A stretch of DNA of 64,000 nt. Source: JBJMLO01 sp045805265. GTDB taxonomy: Bacteria > Actinomycetota > UBA4738 > JACQTL01. Position 1 is the first letter of the stretch; every line of letters starts with the position of its first letter. Location: contig JBJMLO010000030.1 in the NCBI GenBank assembly GCA_045805265.1, positions 310,001 through 374,000 of the forward strand, read 5' to 3'. Both the position numbers and the translations under genes were made by a program. Under the pieces are notes generated by a model. That model was not told where the DNA came from. It saw only the letters and a program-made list of their open reading frames with translations, and searched no databases. Below, one piece after another: positions 41,655 to 50,505 of this stretch.

Positions 41655-44600
41655 CTACGGCACCGTCAGGACGATGACCTTGAACTCGTTGACGGCCAGG
41701 GTGAACGATGTGGTCTGGGCCTGGTTCCCGGCGGTCACGGTGAGGGTGTAGTAGGCCCCCTGGTTCCCCGCCTTGTCCGTGCTCGCCAGGTTCTGGTTCT
41801 CGTACTGGAACTGGATCCGCTGGCACGAGGTCGGCGGATCGATCGTCGTGAGGGACAGGTTCTTCAGGTTGATGTTGATGTTCGTGTGGAAGCCATGGCT
41901 GATGAGCTTGAGGCTCTTCAGCGAGGCATACGGGGCGCCGTTCGGGTGCACCGCGAGTACCCGGACGCCCCGGCCCACCGACTCCCCGCACAGGTTCACC
42001 GTGCGGGAGACGGGCGGCGCCGTCGGAGCCGCCCCCATGTTATCGGTGATCGTCATGGTCCCCGTGAGGGCCCGGGCCGACCCCCCGGTCGGGTGGAACG
42101 TGATCGGTTCGACCGAACCCGAGTTGGTGGCGAACCGGCTGGGCGGCGACGTCGCCCCCGGCCCGGAGAACGCCGGCGAACCGGCGAAGGCGATGGAGTC
42201 CACGATCAGCTCCGCCTGCCCGTTGTTGGTGTAGGCCTCGTTGAACACCTTGCCGCACAGCCCGGAGCAGGCCGGATCGAACACGGTCGGCCCGAACACG
42301 ACGGTCGAGTCCGGCGTCGTGATCCCCGGCACCAGGCCCGTGCCCTCCAGCAACACGCCGATCGAGGGGGACACGGGATCGTCGGAGTTGACGGTCAGCG
42401 TGGCGGAGCGCGGTCCTTCGTCGGATGGGTTGAACCGCACGGTGAGGTCCAGGTGGTTCCCTGAGCCGATGGTCGCCGGAAGCGACGGCGGAGCCACTAC
42501 CGAGAAGTCCGCCGCGTTCGGCCCGGTGATCGGCAGCGAGGTGACGTGGACGTCGCACCCCGCACACGAGGCCTGGTTGGTGATGGTCACGACCCGGTCG
42601 GCGAAGTGCGGAGACGTACGGTTGTCCACCGGGACACCGCCGAAGTGCAGGGCCGAGGAGGAAACCCCGGTGACCGGCACCCCCACGATGCCCGAGGCGG
42701 GGAGCGTGGAGTCGGCCGCGTCGGGGTCGTCGCTGAGGACGTGCAGGGTCCCGGTGAGGGTCCCCGGCCCGGAGTTCGCCGGAGGCGAGAACCGGACGTG
42801 GAAGGTGGCGGTCTCCCCGGGCTGGATGACGAGGGGGGTGGACGGGGTGGGCTCCACGGAGAACGACGAGTCGCCGCTCATGGTCACCGACGACACCGTG
42901 AGGAACCCCTCGCCCACGTTGTGCACCACCACCGGACGGGTGGCCGTGGTCCCCCGGGCCACCGTGCCGAAGTTGAGATCCCCGGACAGCTCGATCTCCC
43001 CGGTGACCCCGGTTCCCGACGCCGGGATCTGGGTGGAGGGCGAGTTCGGGTCGTCGCTCTGCACCGTGAATGTGGCGGTCTTGTCCCCTCTCGAGGTGGG
43101 AGCGAACTGCACCGTGTAGTCGATCTCTTCTCCCGGCGCGATGGTCACCGGCGTGGGCGGGCCGGAGATGATCGAGAACTCCGGGCTCCCCGAGGTGCGG
43201 GTGAAGGAAACGACGTGCAGGTCGGACGTTCCCACATTGAACAACTGGGCGACGCGGGTGGCCCGCCGTCCCACCGGTACACGGTCGAACGCCAGGTCGG
43301 CATTGACCGCCAGGGCCGGGCCCGTGGCCGGGGTCAGCTCGAAGGCGCTCCGACCGTACGTCCCCACGCGCAGGACCGGGGGGGTCGCCGACGTGTCCAT
43401 GGCCAGCCACGTGGCATCCACGAGGGGGAGTCCCACGCCCAGGCGCTGCCAGGTCCCGCCGTTGTCGACGGACCGGAGCACGCCCGCGTCGTCCGCCACG
43501 ATGATGCTCGGAGGCGTCGTCCCCGGGTCCATGACGACGGAGTTCACCGGGAGGTCCGGCAGGTTCTGGGTCCCCCCGTCCGTGCCCGAGATGTCGGCCC
43601 AAGAGGTCCCGCCGTCCGTGGTCAGGAAGACGTGCTTGGTGCGGAGGTTGGTCGGGTTGTTGCCGAAGAATCCGGTGTACGTCACCACGACCCGGCTGGT
43701 GTTCGTGGGATCGATGGCGATCCCGCTGACGAACTGCCCAGCCGGGGCGCCGGGAATCGAGACCGAGGTCCAGGTCGACGACGACCCGGAGAGGAGGTTC
43801 GTCGCGTACTGGACCGTCCCGTTGTTCAGGCCGACCCACATCGTGTTCGAGTCGGCCGCCGTGTTCGCCACGGCCCACACCGCCGACGGGAACGTGTGGA
43901 TGGAGGTGTAGTTGTTACCGCTGTCCGTGCTCTCGTAGAGGACCGCGGCCGGGTTGAATCCGTTGCCGGTGGCGGTGGTGGCGAACACGTTGGCCGGCGT
44001 GTTGGGGTCGATGGCGAACCGGAACGCGCTGGGGAGCCCGTGCGGGGTCGAGAAGTCCCAGGTGTTCCCGCCGTTCGTCGTGATGATGTAGCCGCCGTCG
44101 TCCTGACCGTAGGCCCGTTGAGGGTTCGACGGGTCGACGGCCACGGCACCGCCGTCACCGTCGATACCGAGGTGCCAATCGTTGCCCGAGAACCCGGCCC
44201 GGCGCTCGGACGTGCCCGTGTCCTGCATGCCGCCGTACGTGTCGGCGTTGTTCGCCGAGCTGCCCCGGCCGATGTCGATTGCCCGGAGCAGGTTCGTGCC
44301 GATGCCCGCATTGAGGTTCGTCCAGTTGGCCCCGCCGTCCGTGCTGCGCGCGAACCCGCCGTCCTCGCCGACGTACATCGTGGTGGGGGCGCCGCCGCCA
44401 CCCCAGTGGCTCGACGGGCTGAACGTGATCGCGTGATGGTCCCAGTGTGTCTGACCGTGGGTCACGGGGGTCGTGTTGAAGGCCTGACCCCCGTCCGACG
44501 ACTGGTACAGCTCCTGGAACCCGATGTAGACCTGGTTGGCGTCCTGCGGGTCGATGCCGACGGTCTGGTCGTAGCCGCACTGGCATCCGTTGTTCTGACC

Positions 44601-45806
44601 GGCGGCGGTGGAGGCCGTCGCGCTCGGCCCGCTCCAGCTGGTCCCGCCGTTGGTCGACCGAATCAACTGGTAGGTCCCGCCCTGGATGCTGGCCACGATC
44701 TCCTGGTTGTTCGGATTCGTGGACTGCGCGAACGAGATGTAGTTCAGCGTGCCGGTCGGTCCGCCGGTGTTGCTGAACAGGTTCGTCGGGAACGTGGCCC
44801 CCCCGTCGGTCGACCTGAACAGGCCCTGGTTGCTGACAGCGGAGTAGACGGTGTTCGAATTCGCCGTGTCCAGGTGGAGGTCGGAGATGAGCGCGCCGGA
44901 TCCGAGGACCGGCTGGCCGTTGTCGAAGTTCGGGGAGTTGTTCCCGAAGTTCACGCCCCCGTCCACCGACCGGTAGAGGCCGCTGCTCGACCCCACCAGC
45001 AGGACGTTCGCCGCCGGCATGACCATCCGGTTGATCCTGAGGCCGGTGAAGACCGAGGCTCCGACAGTGGACCAGGTCTGGCCGCCGTCGGTCGACTTCA
45101 GGATGCCGGCGCCCTTCACGAAGCCGTTCGTGGCCACGGGCTGGGCCCCGGTTCCCGCGTAGACGATGCTCGGGTTCGCCGGATCCAGGGCGAGCGCGCC
45201 GATCGACAGGGAGACCTGGTCATCGGTCCTCGGCGTCCAGGTTGAACCGCCGTCGTTCGACTTCCACACCCCGCCGTCGTTCGCCGCGATGTAGATGGTC
45301 CGGTCGGTGGTGTTTCGCGGGTCGACGGCGATGTCGGTGACCATCCCCGAGTCCGGGCCGACCCCCTGGTAGTCGTTGTTGCAGTTGAGAGCGCCACCGT
45401 CGCAGCTGCCGCCGCCGGGGTCGATCTGCAAAGGCGCGGGTCCGATCTGGGTCCACTGCGATCCGGTGATGGGGTTGGCGGCCGGCGCCGGCGCCGCAGC
45501 GCTCCCCGACGCCCTCGAAAGACTGCCGGCGGGCGACCTCAGCTCGCTGCCCCGGGCGTGCCCGACGCGCCAGGTCGTGGTCACGGCAAGGCGCCGGTAC
45601 TGGCGAATTCCACCGAGGAGCTCGCGAAGCGAGACGTTCCCGAAGCGGTCGTGGTGCTGCTTCTCGAACAGCTGCTGCGTGATCTTCCGGACATCCCGGT
45701 CGCGCTCCAATCCTTCCTTCTTCCCGGTGTGGGTCGCCGCCCAGGCCACGCCGAGCACCGTCGTGGTCAGCACGACCACGAGCGTCACGATGGCGAGACG
45801 TCGCAT
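41655..45806 (-). CDS. Secreted Asp-box beta-propeller and Hydin-like Ig-domain protein, 1383 aa
   Basis: A signal peptide (MRRLAIVTLVVVLTTTVLGVAWA) is followed by a propeller-type region (about 115-825) with at least nine Asp-box turns of the S/T-x-D/N-G-G-x-T-W form (SNDGGSTWTP, STDGGQTWS, STNGGTSWSG, TTNGGNTWDF, TTDGGTSWAD). This fold is seen in sialidases and VPS10/exo-acting glycanases. From ~825 come four or five ASH/Hydin-like immunoglobulin domains (repeated SDDPxSPS and FxPxxxG patterns), then a C-terminal domain. Catalytic sialidase residues (FRIP) were not seen, so binding or a different hydrolase activity is possible. ATG 45806 has AAAGGAG 7 bases before it and a strong promoter with a long leader. 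Confidence 0.82.
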   Translation of the reverse strand: MRRLAIVTLVVVLTTTVLGVAWAATHTGKKEGLERDRDVRKITQQLFEKQHHDRFGNVSLRELLGGIRQYRRLAVTTTWRVGHARGSELRSPAGSLSRASGSAAAPAPAANPITGSQWTQIGPAPLQIDPGGGSCDGGALNCNNDYQGVGPDSGMVTDIAVDPRNTTDRTIYIAANDGGVWKSNDGGSTWTPRTDDQVSLSIGALALDPANPSIVYAGTGAQPVATNGFVKGAGILKSTDGGQTWSTVGASVFTGLRINRMVMPAANVLLVGSSSGLYRSVDGGVNFGNNSPNFDNGQPVLGSGALISDLHLDTANSNTVYSAVSNQGLFRSTDGGATFPTNLFSNTGGPTGTLNYISFAQSTNPNNQEIVASIQGGTYQLIRSTNGGTSWSGPSATASTAAGQNNGCQCGYDQTVGIDPQDANQVYIGFQELYQSSDGGQAFNTTPVTHGQTHWDHHAITFSPSSHWGGGGAPTTMYVGEDGGFARSTDGGANWTNLNAGIGTNLLRAIDIGRGSSANNADTYGGMQDTGTSERRAGFSGNDWHLGIDGDGGAVAVDPSNPQRAYGQDDGGYIITTNGGNTWDFSTPHGLPSAFRFAIDPNTPANVFATTATGNGFNPAAVLYESTDSGNNYTSIHTFPSAVWAVANTAADSNTMWVGLNNGTVQYATNLLSGSSSTWTSVSIPGAPAGQFVSGIAIDPTNTSRVVVTYTGFFGNNPTNLRTKHVFLTTDGGTSWADISGTDGGTQNLPDLPVNSVVMDPGTTPPSIIVADDAGVLRSVDNGGTWQRLGVGLPLVDATWLAMDTSATPPVLRVGTYGRSAFELTPATGPALAVNADLAFDRVPVGRRATRVAQLFNVGTSDLHVVSFTRTSGSPEFSIISGPPTPVTIAPGEEIDYTVQFAPTSRGDKTATFTVQSDDPNSPSTQIPASGTGVTGEIELSGDLNFGTVARGTTATRPVVVHNVGEGFLTVSSVTMSGDSSFSVEPTPSTPLVIQPGETATFHVRFSPPANSGPGTLTGTLHVLSDDPDAADSTLPASGIVGVPVTGVSSSALHFGGVPVDNRTSPHFADRVVTITNQASCAGCDVHVTSLPITGPNAADFSVVAPPSLPATIGSGNHLDLTVRFNPSDEGPRSATLTVNSDDPVSPSIGVLLEGTGLVPGITTPDSTVVFGPTVFDPACSGLCGKVFNEAYTNNGQAELIVDSIAFAGSPAFSGPGATSPPSRFATNSGSVEPITFHPTGGSARALTGTMTITDNMGAAPTAPPVSRTVNLCGESVGRGVRVLAVHPNGAPYASLKSLKLISHGFHTNININLKNLSLTTIDPPTSCQRIQFQYENQNLASTDKAGNQGAYYTLTVTAGNQAQTTSFTLAVNEFKVIVLTVP

Positions 45807-46210
45807 CGGTCACTCCTTTCGGAAGCAGGGGTGGAGGGCAGCGCCGGTCGGATCGGGCGCTGGCGCACGGCGGCGACCAACGAGATCGCGTCCCAGCGGT
45901 CGCTCGGTCGCGCACCTGCCGAAGCCGAACACGGAACAGCGGACCTGACGGACATCGGGCGCACCCCCCCAAGGGTGTTCGGGACCCGGCGCACGCTAGT
46001 GATCGGCGACCACCGAGTCAATGCCCTTTCGCAAAATCGGCCGGTCGTACCGGGTGTGGCCCCCCGGATAGGGGAGTCGGCGGTCAGCGCATTTCGTCGC
46101 GGCGGCGGAGCGGTACCCCGGCTCTTCGTCGCCATGGCGACTTGACTCGCGACCTCACCGGAGTCACACGCAGATCAGCCTGCGGGACGCCGGACCCGAG
46201 GGGTGCGGGG
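45807..46210. other. 404-bp intergenic region with long 5' leader
   Basis: Between the Asp-box gene and the A-type Fe-S carrier gene. It holds the promoter at 45993-46021 and a ~180-base leader to the ATG. The leader has several GC-rich self-complementary stretches but no riboswitch core that I can name. I see no convincing gene here; apparent open frames are Arg/Pro-rich and lack ribosome sites. Confidence 0.5.
45993..46021 (-). promoter_or_regulatory. Promoter of the Asp-box protein gene
   Basis: On the minus strand TTGACT (46021-46016), a 17-base spacer and TAGCGT (45998-45993). It shares the TTGACT and TAGnnT pattern of the met promoter. The predicted +1 lies near 45986, about 180 bases before the start codon. 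Confidence 0.6.
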
Positions 46211-46531
46211 CTAGTGGAACGAGTGGCCGCAGGCGCAGGTTCCGGTGGCGACCGGGTTGTCGATCGTGAAGCCCGACGCCTCCAGCGTGTCCACGAAGTC
46301 GATCGTGGCCTGCGAGATGTACGGAACGCTCATGCGGTCGATGACTAGCCGCACGCCGTGCTGCTCCTCCGCGACGTCGCTGTCCCCGAGCTGGTCGTCG
46401 AGGTACATGGCGTAGCGCAATCCGCTGCATCCGCCCGGCTGCACCGCGACGCGGAGCGCGATGTCGGTCCGGCCCTCCTCGTCGAGGAGCTCCTTGACCT
46501 TGCTGGCGGCGGTCTCGGTCAGCTGGATCAT
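46211..46531 (-). CDS. erpA: A-type iron-sulfur cluster carrier (HesB/IscA/ErpA family), 106 aa
   Basis: It carries and inserts Fe-S clusters into client enzymes. The three conserved cysteines are in place: C35 in QPGGCSGLRYAM, and C99 and C101 in GTCACGHSF. It begins MIQLTETAASKVKELL, as usual for ErpA/IscA. The gene is single here, away from the suf genes at the right end; ErpA is the common stand-alone form, so the symbol is a best guess. The start is ATG 46531, with GGAG upstream. Confidence 0.88.
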   Translation of the reverse strand: MIQLTETAASKVKELLDEEGRTDIALRVAVQPGGCSGLRYAMYLDDQLGDSDVAEEQHGVRLVIDRMSVPYISQATIDFVDTLEASGFTIDNPVATGTCACGHSFH

Positions 46532-46607
46532 CTGGCGGATCTCCGTTCCTCTGGGGCGAACTGGTTGCACCGGGAAGTATACCCGGCCGATCTGCGCGGA
46601 TCCCGGA

Positions 46608-47078
46608 TCAGCCCTCCCTGAGGTCCGCGGTCGCGGCGCGCGAGGCGCGCACCAGGTCCTCGGGTGCGATCGGGAACACCGAATCGGGCGTCCCGGCCGC
46701 GGCCCAGACCTCCCGGAACCCCAGCAGGTCCCGGTCCACGAGGACCCGGAGCGGCCGCGGGTGCCCGAACGGCGGCGTGCCCCCGATCGCATACCCGGTC
46801 GCCGACCGGGCCTCCTCGGGCGTGGCCCGCCGGACCTCGGCCGCGCCGAGCAGCGCCGCGAGCTTCGCCGTGTCGGCGCGGTTGGCGCCCGAGGTCAGCG
46901 CCAGGAACGGCTCCCCGTCCGCGACGAACACGAGGGACTTCACGATCTGGGCGACCTCGCAGTCGATGGCCCGGGCGGCGTCGCCGGCCGTCTTCGTCCC
47001 CTCCGGGAACCGCCGGACCTCGATGGCCAGGCCCTCGGCGGCCGCGGCGTCGGCAACCCGGTCGATCGAGCGGCTCAC
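46608..47078 (-). CDS. YbaK/EbsC-type aminoacyl-tRNA deacylase, 156 aa
   Basis: An INS/YbaK-fold editing domain: IVKSLVFVADGEPFLAL with the catalytic Lys, NRADTAKLAALLGAAEVRRA, and YAIGGTPPFGH. It hydrolyses mischarged Cys- or Ala-tRNA(Pro) in trans. GTG 47078 overlaps the glycerate kinase stop (GTGA), which fixes the start against a longer upstream frame. Confidence 0.87.
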   Translation of the reverse strand: MSRSIDRVADAAAAEGLAIEVRRFPEGTKTAGDAARAIDCEVAQIVKSLVFVADGEPFLALTSGANRADTAKLAALLGAAEVRRATPEEARSATGYAIGGTPPFGHPRPLRVLVDRDLLGFREVWAAAGTPDSVFPIAPEDLVRASRAATADLREG

Positions 47079-48196
47079 CGGGCCTCCCGGGGCAGCCAGT
47101 CGAGCCGTCCGGCCAACAGCGCGGCGGCCTCCCCGGCCGCGCCGGCCGCGTCGTGGAACGCGCGGTCCCGCCCCACCAGCTCGACGAGGGACACGACCGG
47201 CACCTCGGAGGCACTCGCCTCGGCCGTCCCGCACACCACCGCGACCGGGCGATGGCGCCTCGCGGCCGCCTCCAGGACCCCGCCCACGGTCTTGCCGTGG
47301 AACGACTGCTGGTCGAACTTCCCCTCGCCGGTGACCACGGCGTCGGCTCCTTCCAGGCGTTCGTCGAACCGCACCGCCTCCATCACCACCTCGATCCCCG
47401 GGCGGAGCTCCGCGCCCAGGAACGCCATCAGCCCGAACCCCAGCCCGCCGGCCGCCCCGGCCCCCGGACGTCCGGCCACGTCGGCGCCGACGTCGCGGCG
47501 GACGACCGCCGCCAGTCGATCGAGCGCGGCGTCCAGCGCCCGAACGTCCCGGGGCGACGCGCCCTTCTGCGGTCCGTAGACCGCCGCCGCGCCGGCGGCG
47601 CCGGTCAGCGGGTTGTCGACGTCGCTGGCCACCACGAAGCGCACCCCCGCGACGTCGGGCGACACTCCGGATGCGTCGATCCGCTCGAGGCGCGCCAGCG
47701 CCCCGCCGCCGACGTCCAGGTCGCGGCCGTCGCCGTCGAGCAGGCGGAACCCCAGCGCCTGTGCGGCGCCGGCCCCGCCGTCGTTCGTGGCGCTGCCGCC
47801 GATGCACACCACCACCGAGCGCGCGCCCGCGCGGCACGCCGCCAGGATCAGCTCGCCCGTTCCGAACGTCGTCGCGCGCAGCGGGTCACCCCGGCCCCCC
47901 GGGACCAGCGCCAGGCCCGATGCCAGCGCCATCTCCACGACGCCGGACGGCCCGGGGAGCAGGCCGAACGCCGCCTCGACCGGGTCGCCGAGCGGGCCGG
48001 TGACGGTGATCGCGCGGCGCTCCCCTCCGAGCGCGGCCACCAGGGCGTCCAGCGTCCCCTCGCCCCCGTCGGCCAGAGGGAGCTCCTCGACCTCGTCGGC
48101 GGGCCGGGCCCGGAGCCACCCCCGGGCGAGGGCCAGGGCGGCCTCGTCGGCGGTGAGCGTTCCCCGGAACTTGTCGGGAGCCACGAGGACGCGCAT
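47075..48196 (-). CDS. glxK: Glycerate kinase (GlxK/GarK family), 373 aa
   Basis: It phosphorylates D-glycerate with ATP. It begins VLVAPDKFRGTLTADEAA, then has LADGGEGTLDAL, CIGGSATNDGGAGAAQALG, VASDVDNPL and VTGEGKFDQQSFHGKTVG, all class-defining. The start ATG 48196 is preceded by TACCCT and 6 bases on the minus strand, so a leaderless start is possible; otherwise no ribosome site is evident. It couples to the ybaK-like gene downstream. Confidence 0.92.
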   Translation of the reverse strand: MRVLVAPDKFRGTLTADEAALALARGWLRARPADEVEELPLADGGEGTLDALVAALGGERRAITVTGPLGDPVEAAFGLLPGPSGVVEMALASGLALVPGGRGDPLRATTFGTGELILAACRAGARSVVVCIGGSATNDGGAGAAQALGFRLLDGDGRDLDVGGGALARLERIDASGVSPDVAGVRFVVASDVDNPLTGAAGAAAVYGPQKGASPRDVRALDAALDRLAAVVRRDVGADVAGRPGAGAAGGLGFGLMAFLGAELRPGIEVVMEAVRFDERLEGADAVVTGEGKFDQQSFHGKTVGGVLEAAARRHRPVAVVCGTAEASASEVPVVSLVELVGRDRAFHDAAGAAGEAAALLAGRLDWLPREAR

Positions 48197-48260
48197 GGCC
48201 GGAGGGTACAATCCGCCGCGACCGCGGGAGGGCCCGCACGCTCCCGTGACGGAGACCCCG

Positions 48261-49094
48261 ATGAGCCTCGAACACCAGGAGCTGCTGGGGATCGCGCGCC
48301 ACGAGCGTGAGGCGCTCGGCCGCACGATCCAGTACACGCCGCCCGAGGCGTGGGAGGCCGCCAGCCCCGTCGAGGGGTGGCGCAACCGCGACGTGGTCGC
48401 CCAGCTGGCCGCCACGGAGGTCGCCGCGGCCGCCGTGCTCGGCGGCGAGGAACCGGCGGAGGTCGAGGAATACCTGAAGACCGAGGCCGGCCGGAGCGAC
48501 CCGACGGTGGACGGATTCAACCGGTTCGCGGTGGCCCGACGCGCCGACGCGCCGCTGTTCCAGGTCATCCGGGAGTGGGGCGCCGCGGCGGACCTCGTCC
48601 TGGGACGGGCCTCGCTGGTGGACGAGGAGCGCTGGAAGGGCCATCGCGTCCCGTGGTTCGCCGGCGAGATCCCCGTCCGGTACCTCGTGCAGTCGCGCGT
48701 CGCCGAGTGGTGGTCGCACGGCGGGGACATCCGCACCGGCGCCGGCCTCGAGCCCCGGCAGGAGCACTGGCCGATCTACGCCCTGAACGACCTGGCGATC
48801 CGGACCCTGCCCTGGGCCCTGGGCCTCGCCGGGCTGTCGTTCCGGGGAAGGAGCGTGCTGGTGGAGCTGGAGGGCGCCGGCGGGGGACGGTGGCACCACG
48901 GGCTGGGGCCCCGGGAGGTGCCCGGCGAGGGCCGGCGCCCGGACGCGACGATCGGTGGCCGGGGGTATCCGTTCGCCATGGTGGCCACTCGCCGTGCCTC
49001 CGCGGACGAGTACGTCGAAGACGGCACGCTCGTCGTCGGGGGGGACGAGGAGCTGGCGCTGACCGTCCTGCGTCACCTGCGCGTGTTCGGCTGA
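48261..49094 (+). CDS. DinB/maleylpyruvate-isomerase (MDMPI_N) family protein, 277 aa
   Basis: A mycothiol-dependent maleylpyruvate isomerase N-terminal domain (DinB four-helix bundle), with PVEGWRNRDVVAQL and VAEWWSHGGDI, then an SCP-2-like C-terminal half (about 185-277). The E and H metal ligands of the EWWSH helix are kept. The His normally found after the first helix (xAHL) is Gln here (VVAQLA), so metal binding may be altered. The ATG at 48261 has GGAG 6 bases before it, and TACAAT at 48207-48212 may be its -10. Actinobacterial members act as mycothiol transferases; the substrate is unknown. Confidence 0.8.
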   Translation: MSLEHQELLGIARHEREALGRTIQYTPPEAWEAASPVEGWRNRDVVAQLAATEVAAAAVLGGEEPAEVEEYLKTEAGRSDPTVDGFNRFAVARRADAPLFQVIREWGAAADLVLGRASLVDEERWKGHRVPWFAGEIPVRYLVQSRVAEWWSHGGDIRTGAGLEPRQEHWPIYALNDLAIRTLPWALGLAGLSFRGRSVLVELEGAGGGRWHHGLGPREVPGEGRRPDATIGGRGYPFAMVATRRASADEYVEDGTLVVGGDEELALTVLRHLRVFG

Positions 49095-49180
49095 ACCCGG
49101 GCCGCGCCCGCCCGGCACCCCCCGGCCGCGCAAGCCGAGGGCGTTCCCGGTCCGTATTCCTACGCGATACCGTGCGACGT

Positions 49181-49759
49181 ATGCGATCACGCTCCTCGAG
49201 CCCGGCCGACCCCGCCCTGATGCGGAGCTTCGCCGCCGGGGACCGCGAGGCCTCCGAGGGCCTCTTCGACCGCTATGCGTCGCGAATCTACGGGCTCGGA
49301 CTGGTGATGCTGGGAAACGAGGCTGCCGCGGAGGACCTGGTGCAGGACGCGTTCGTGAAGCTGCTGCGGACCGCCGGGAACTACGACCCCGCCCGGGGGT
49401 CGCTCGACACGTGGGTCCTGCTGGTGGCCCGGAGCCTGGCGCTCGACACGCTCCGGCGCCGGGTGCTGGAGGCCCGGACGCTCCAGGCGACGCGACCCCT
49501 GGACGAGGCCGACCCCGAGCCGGGCCCCGACCAGGTGGCCGAGACCCAGGACCTCGTCGGCCGGGCCCGGCGGGCCATGGCCGGGCTCACGGACGGCCAG
49601 CGCGCGGCGCTGGAGCTGGCCTATTTCGGGGGGAAGACCAGCGCCGAGGTGGCCGAGCTCGAGGGGATCCCGCTGGGGACGGCCAAGACGCGGATCCGCT
49701 CGGGGCTGCTGCGGCTCCGTGAGGCGCTGCAGCCGGAATCGTGGGGAGGCTCGCCGTGA
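49181..49759 (+). CDS. ECF-type RNA polymerase sigma factor, 192 aa
   Basis: Region 2 is FDRYASRIYGLGLVML, then AEDLVQDAFVKLLR and WVLLVARSLALDTLRRR. Region 4 is LTDGQRAALELAYFGGKTSAEVAEL, then LGTAKTRIRSGLLRLREAL. This two-domain architecture marks group IV sigma factors. It is coupled by GTGA to a membrane anti-sigma factor with a ZAS motif, as in SigK/RskA pairs. TACCGT (49168-49173) lies just before the ATG, consistent with a leaderless or very short leader; GTG 49172 is an alternative start. Confidence 0.92.
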   Translation: MRSRSSSPADPALMRSFAAGDREASEGLFDRYASRIYGLGLVMLGNEAAAEDLVQDAFVKLLRTAGNYDPARGSLDTWVLLVARSLALDTLRRRVLEARTLQATRPLDEADPEPGPDQVAETQDLVGRARRAMAGLTDGQRAALELAYFGGKTSAEVAELEGIPLGTAKTRIRSGLLRLREALQPESWGGSP

Positions 49760-50505
49760 GGCGTGAGGATGGAACGGACGTGACCCGTGCGATCTCGTGC
49801 GACGACGTCCGGGAGCTGCTGCCCGAGCACCTCCTGGGGACCCTGCCGGACCCGGAGGACGCCGCGGTCCGCAGCCACCTCCGGGGGTGCGGCGCGTGCC
49901 GGCGCGAGATGGCCCTGCTGGGCGAGGGGCTGGCCACGTTCGCCCGGGCCGCGCACCAGGCCGATCCGCCGGACGAGCTCCGCGATCGGGTGATGGCCGC
50001 GCTGGCCGAGGAGCGCACCGAGGCCGCGCCTCCGCAACGGGTGGCCCACCGGCCCCGCCGGTGGCTGGCCCTCGCCGCCTCGATCGCGATCGCCGCTGGA
50101 GCCGTGGCGTGGGGGGCGACGACGTCGGTTCGGGCGTCCCACGACCACGACCAGGCCGTGGCCTACCGGCAGTTCCTGGAGGCCCTGGGTGGACGGGAGG
50201 TCCGGGTCGCGGAGCTCGTGGGTTCCGGCTCGCGGCCGGTCGAGGGCAGCGCCATCATGTACGACTCCGAGGTCGGGCAGTCCTGGGTCCTGGTGCTGCT
50301 CCGGTCCCCCGGCGCGACCGGGGCCATCCACGTCGTGCTCCGCTCCCCCACCGGCCGCATCTCGATGCGCCCGACCGAGTTCAATTCCGAGGGGTCGACC
50401 GACGTGTGGCTGGTCACGTCCGCCGACATCTCGAAGTACGACCACGTGGCCGTGTACGACGCCGGCGGCCGCCAGCTGGCGACCGGCCGCGTGCACCAGG
50501 GGTAG
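49756..50505 (+). CDS. Membrane anti-sigma factor with ZAS domain (RskA-like), 249 aa
   Basis: The cytoplasmic zinc-binding anti-sigma motif is SHLRGCGACRREM (H41, C45, C48, with C15 upstream). It is followed by a basic linker, one membrane helix (about 97-117) and an extracytoplasmic RskA-type domain. It should hold the sigma factor at the membrane until a signal triggers proteolysis. The GTG start overlaps the sigma stop. It ends at 50505, directly abutting the convergent acetyltransferase gene. Confidence 0.9.
   Translation: MRREDGTDVTRAISCDDVRELLPEHLLGTLPDPEDAAVRSHLRGCGACRREMALLGEGLATFARAAHQADPPDELRDRVMAALAEERTEAAPPQRVAHRPRRWLALAASIAIAAGAVAWGATTSVRASHDHDQAVAYRQFLEALGGREVRVAELVGSGSRPVEGSAIMYDSEVGQSWVLVLLRSPGATGAIHVVLRSPTGRISMRPTEFNSEGSTDVWLVTSADISKYDHVAVYDAGGRQLATGRVHQG

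Noticed and set aside
42546..45245. Plus-strand ~900-codon frame opposite the Asp-box gene
   Set aside because: Arg/Gly/Val-rich with no recognisable domain; clearly a shadow of the coding minus strand.
47613..48260. N-terminal extension of the DinB-type gene upstream of 48261
   Set aside because: It lies antisense to glycerate kinase and is low-complexity; ATG 48261 has a good ribosome site.
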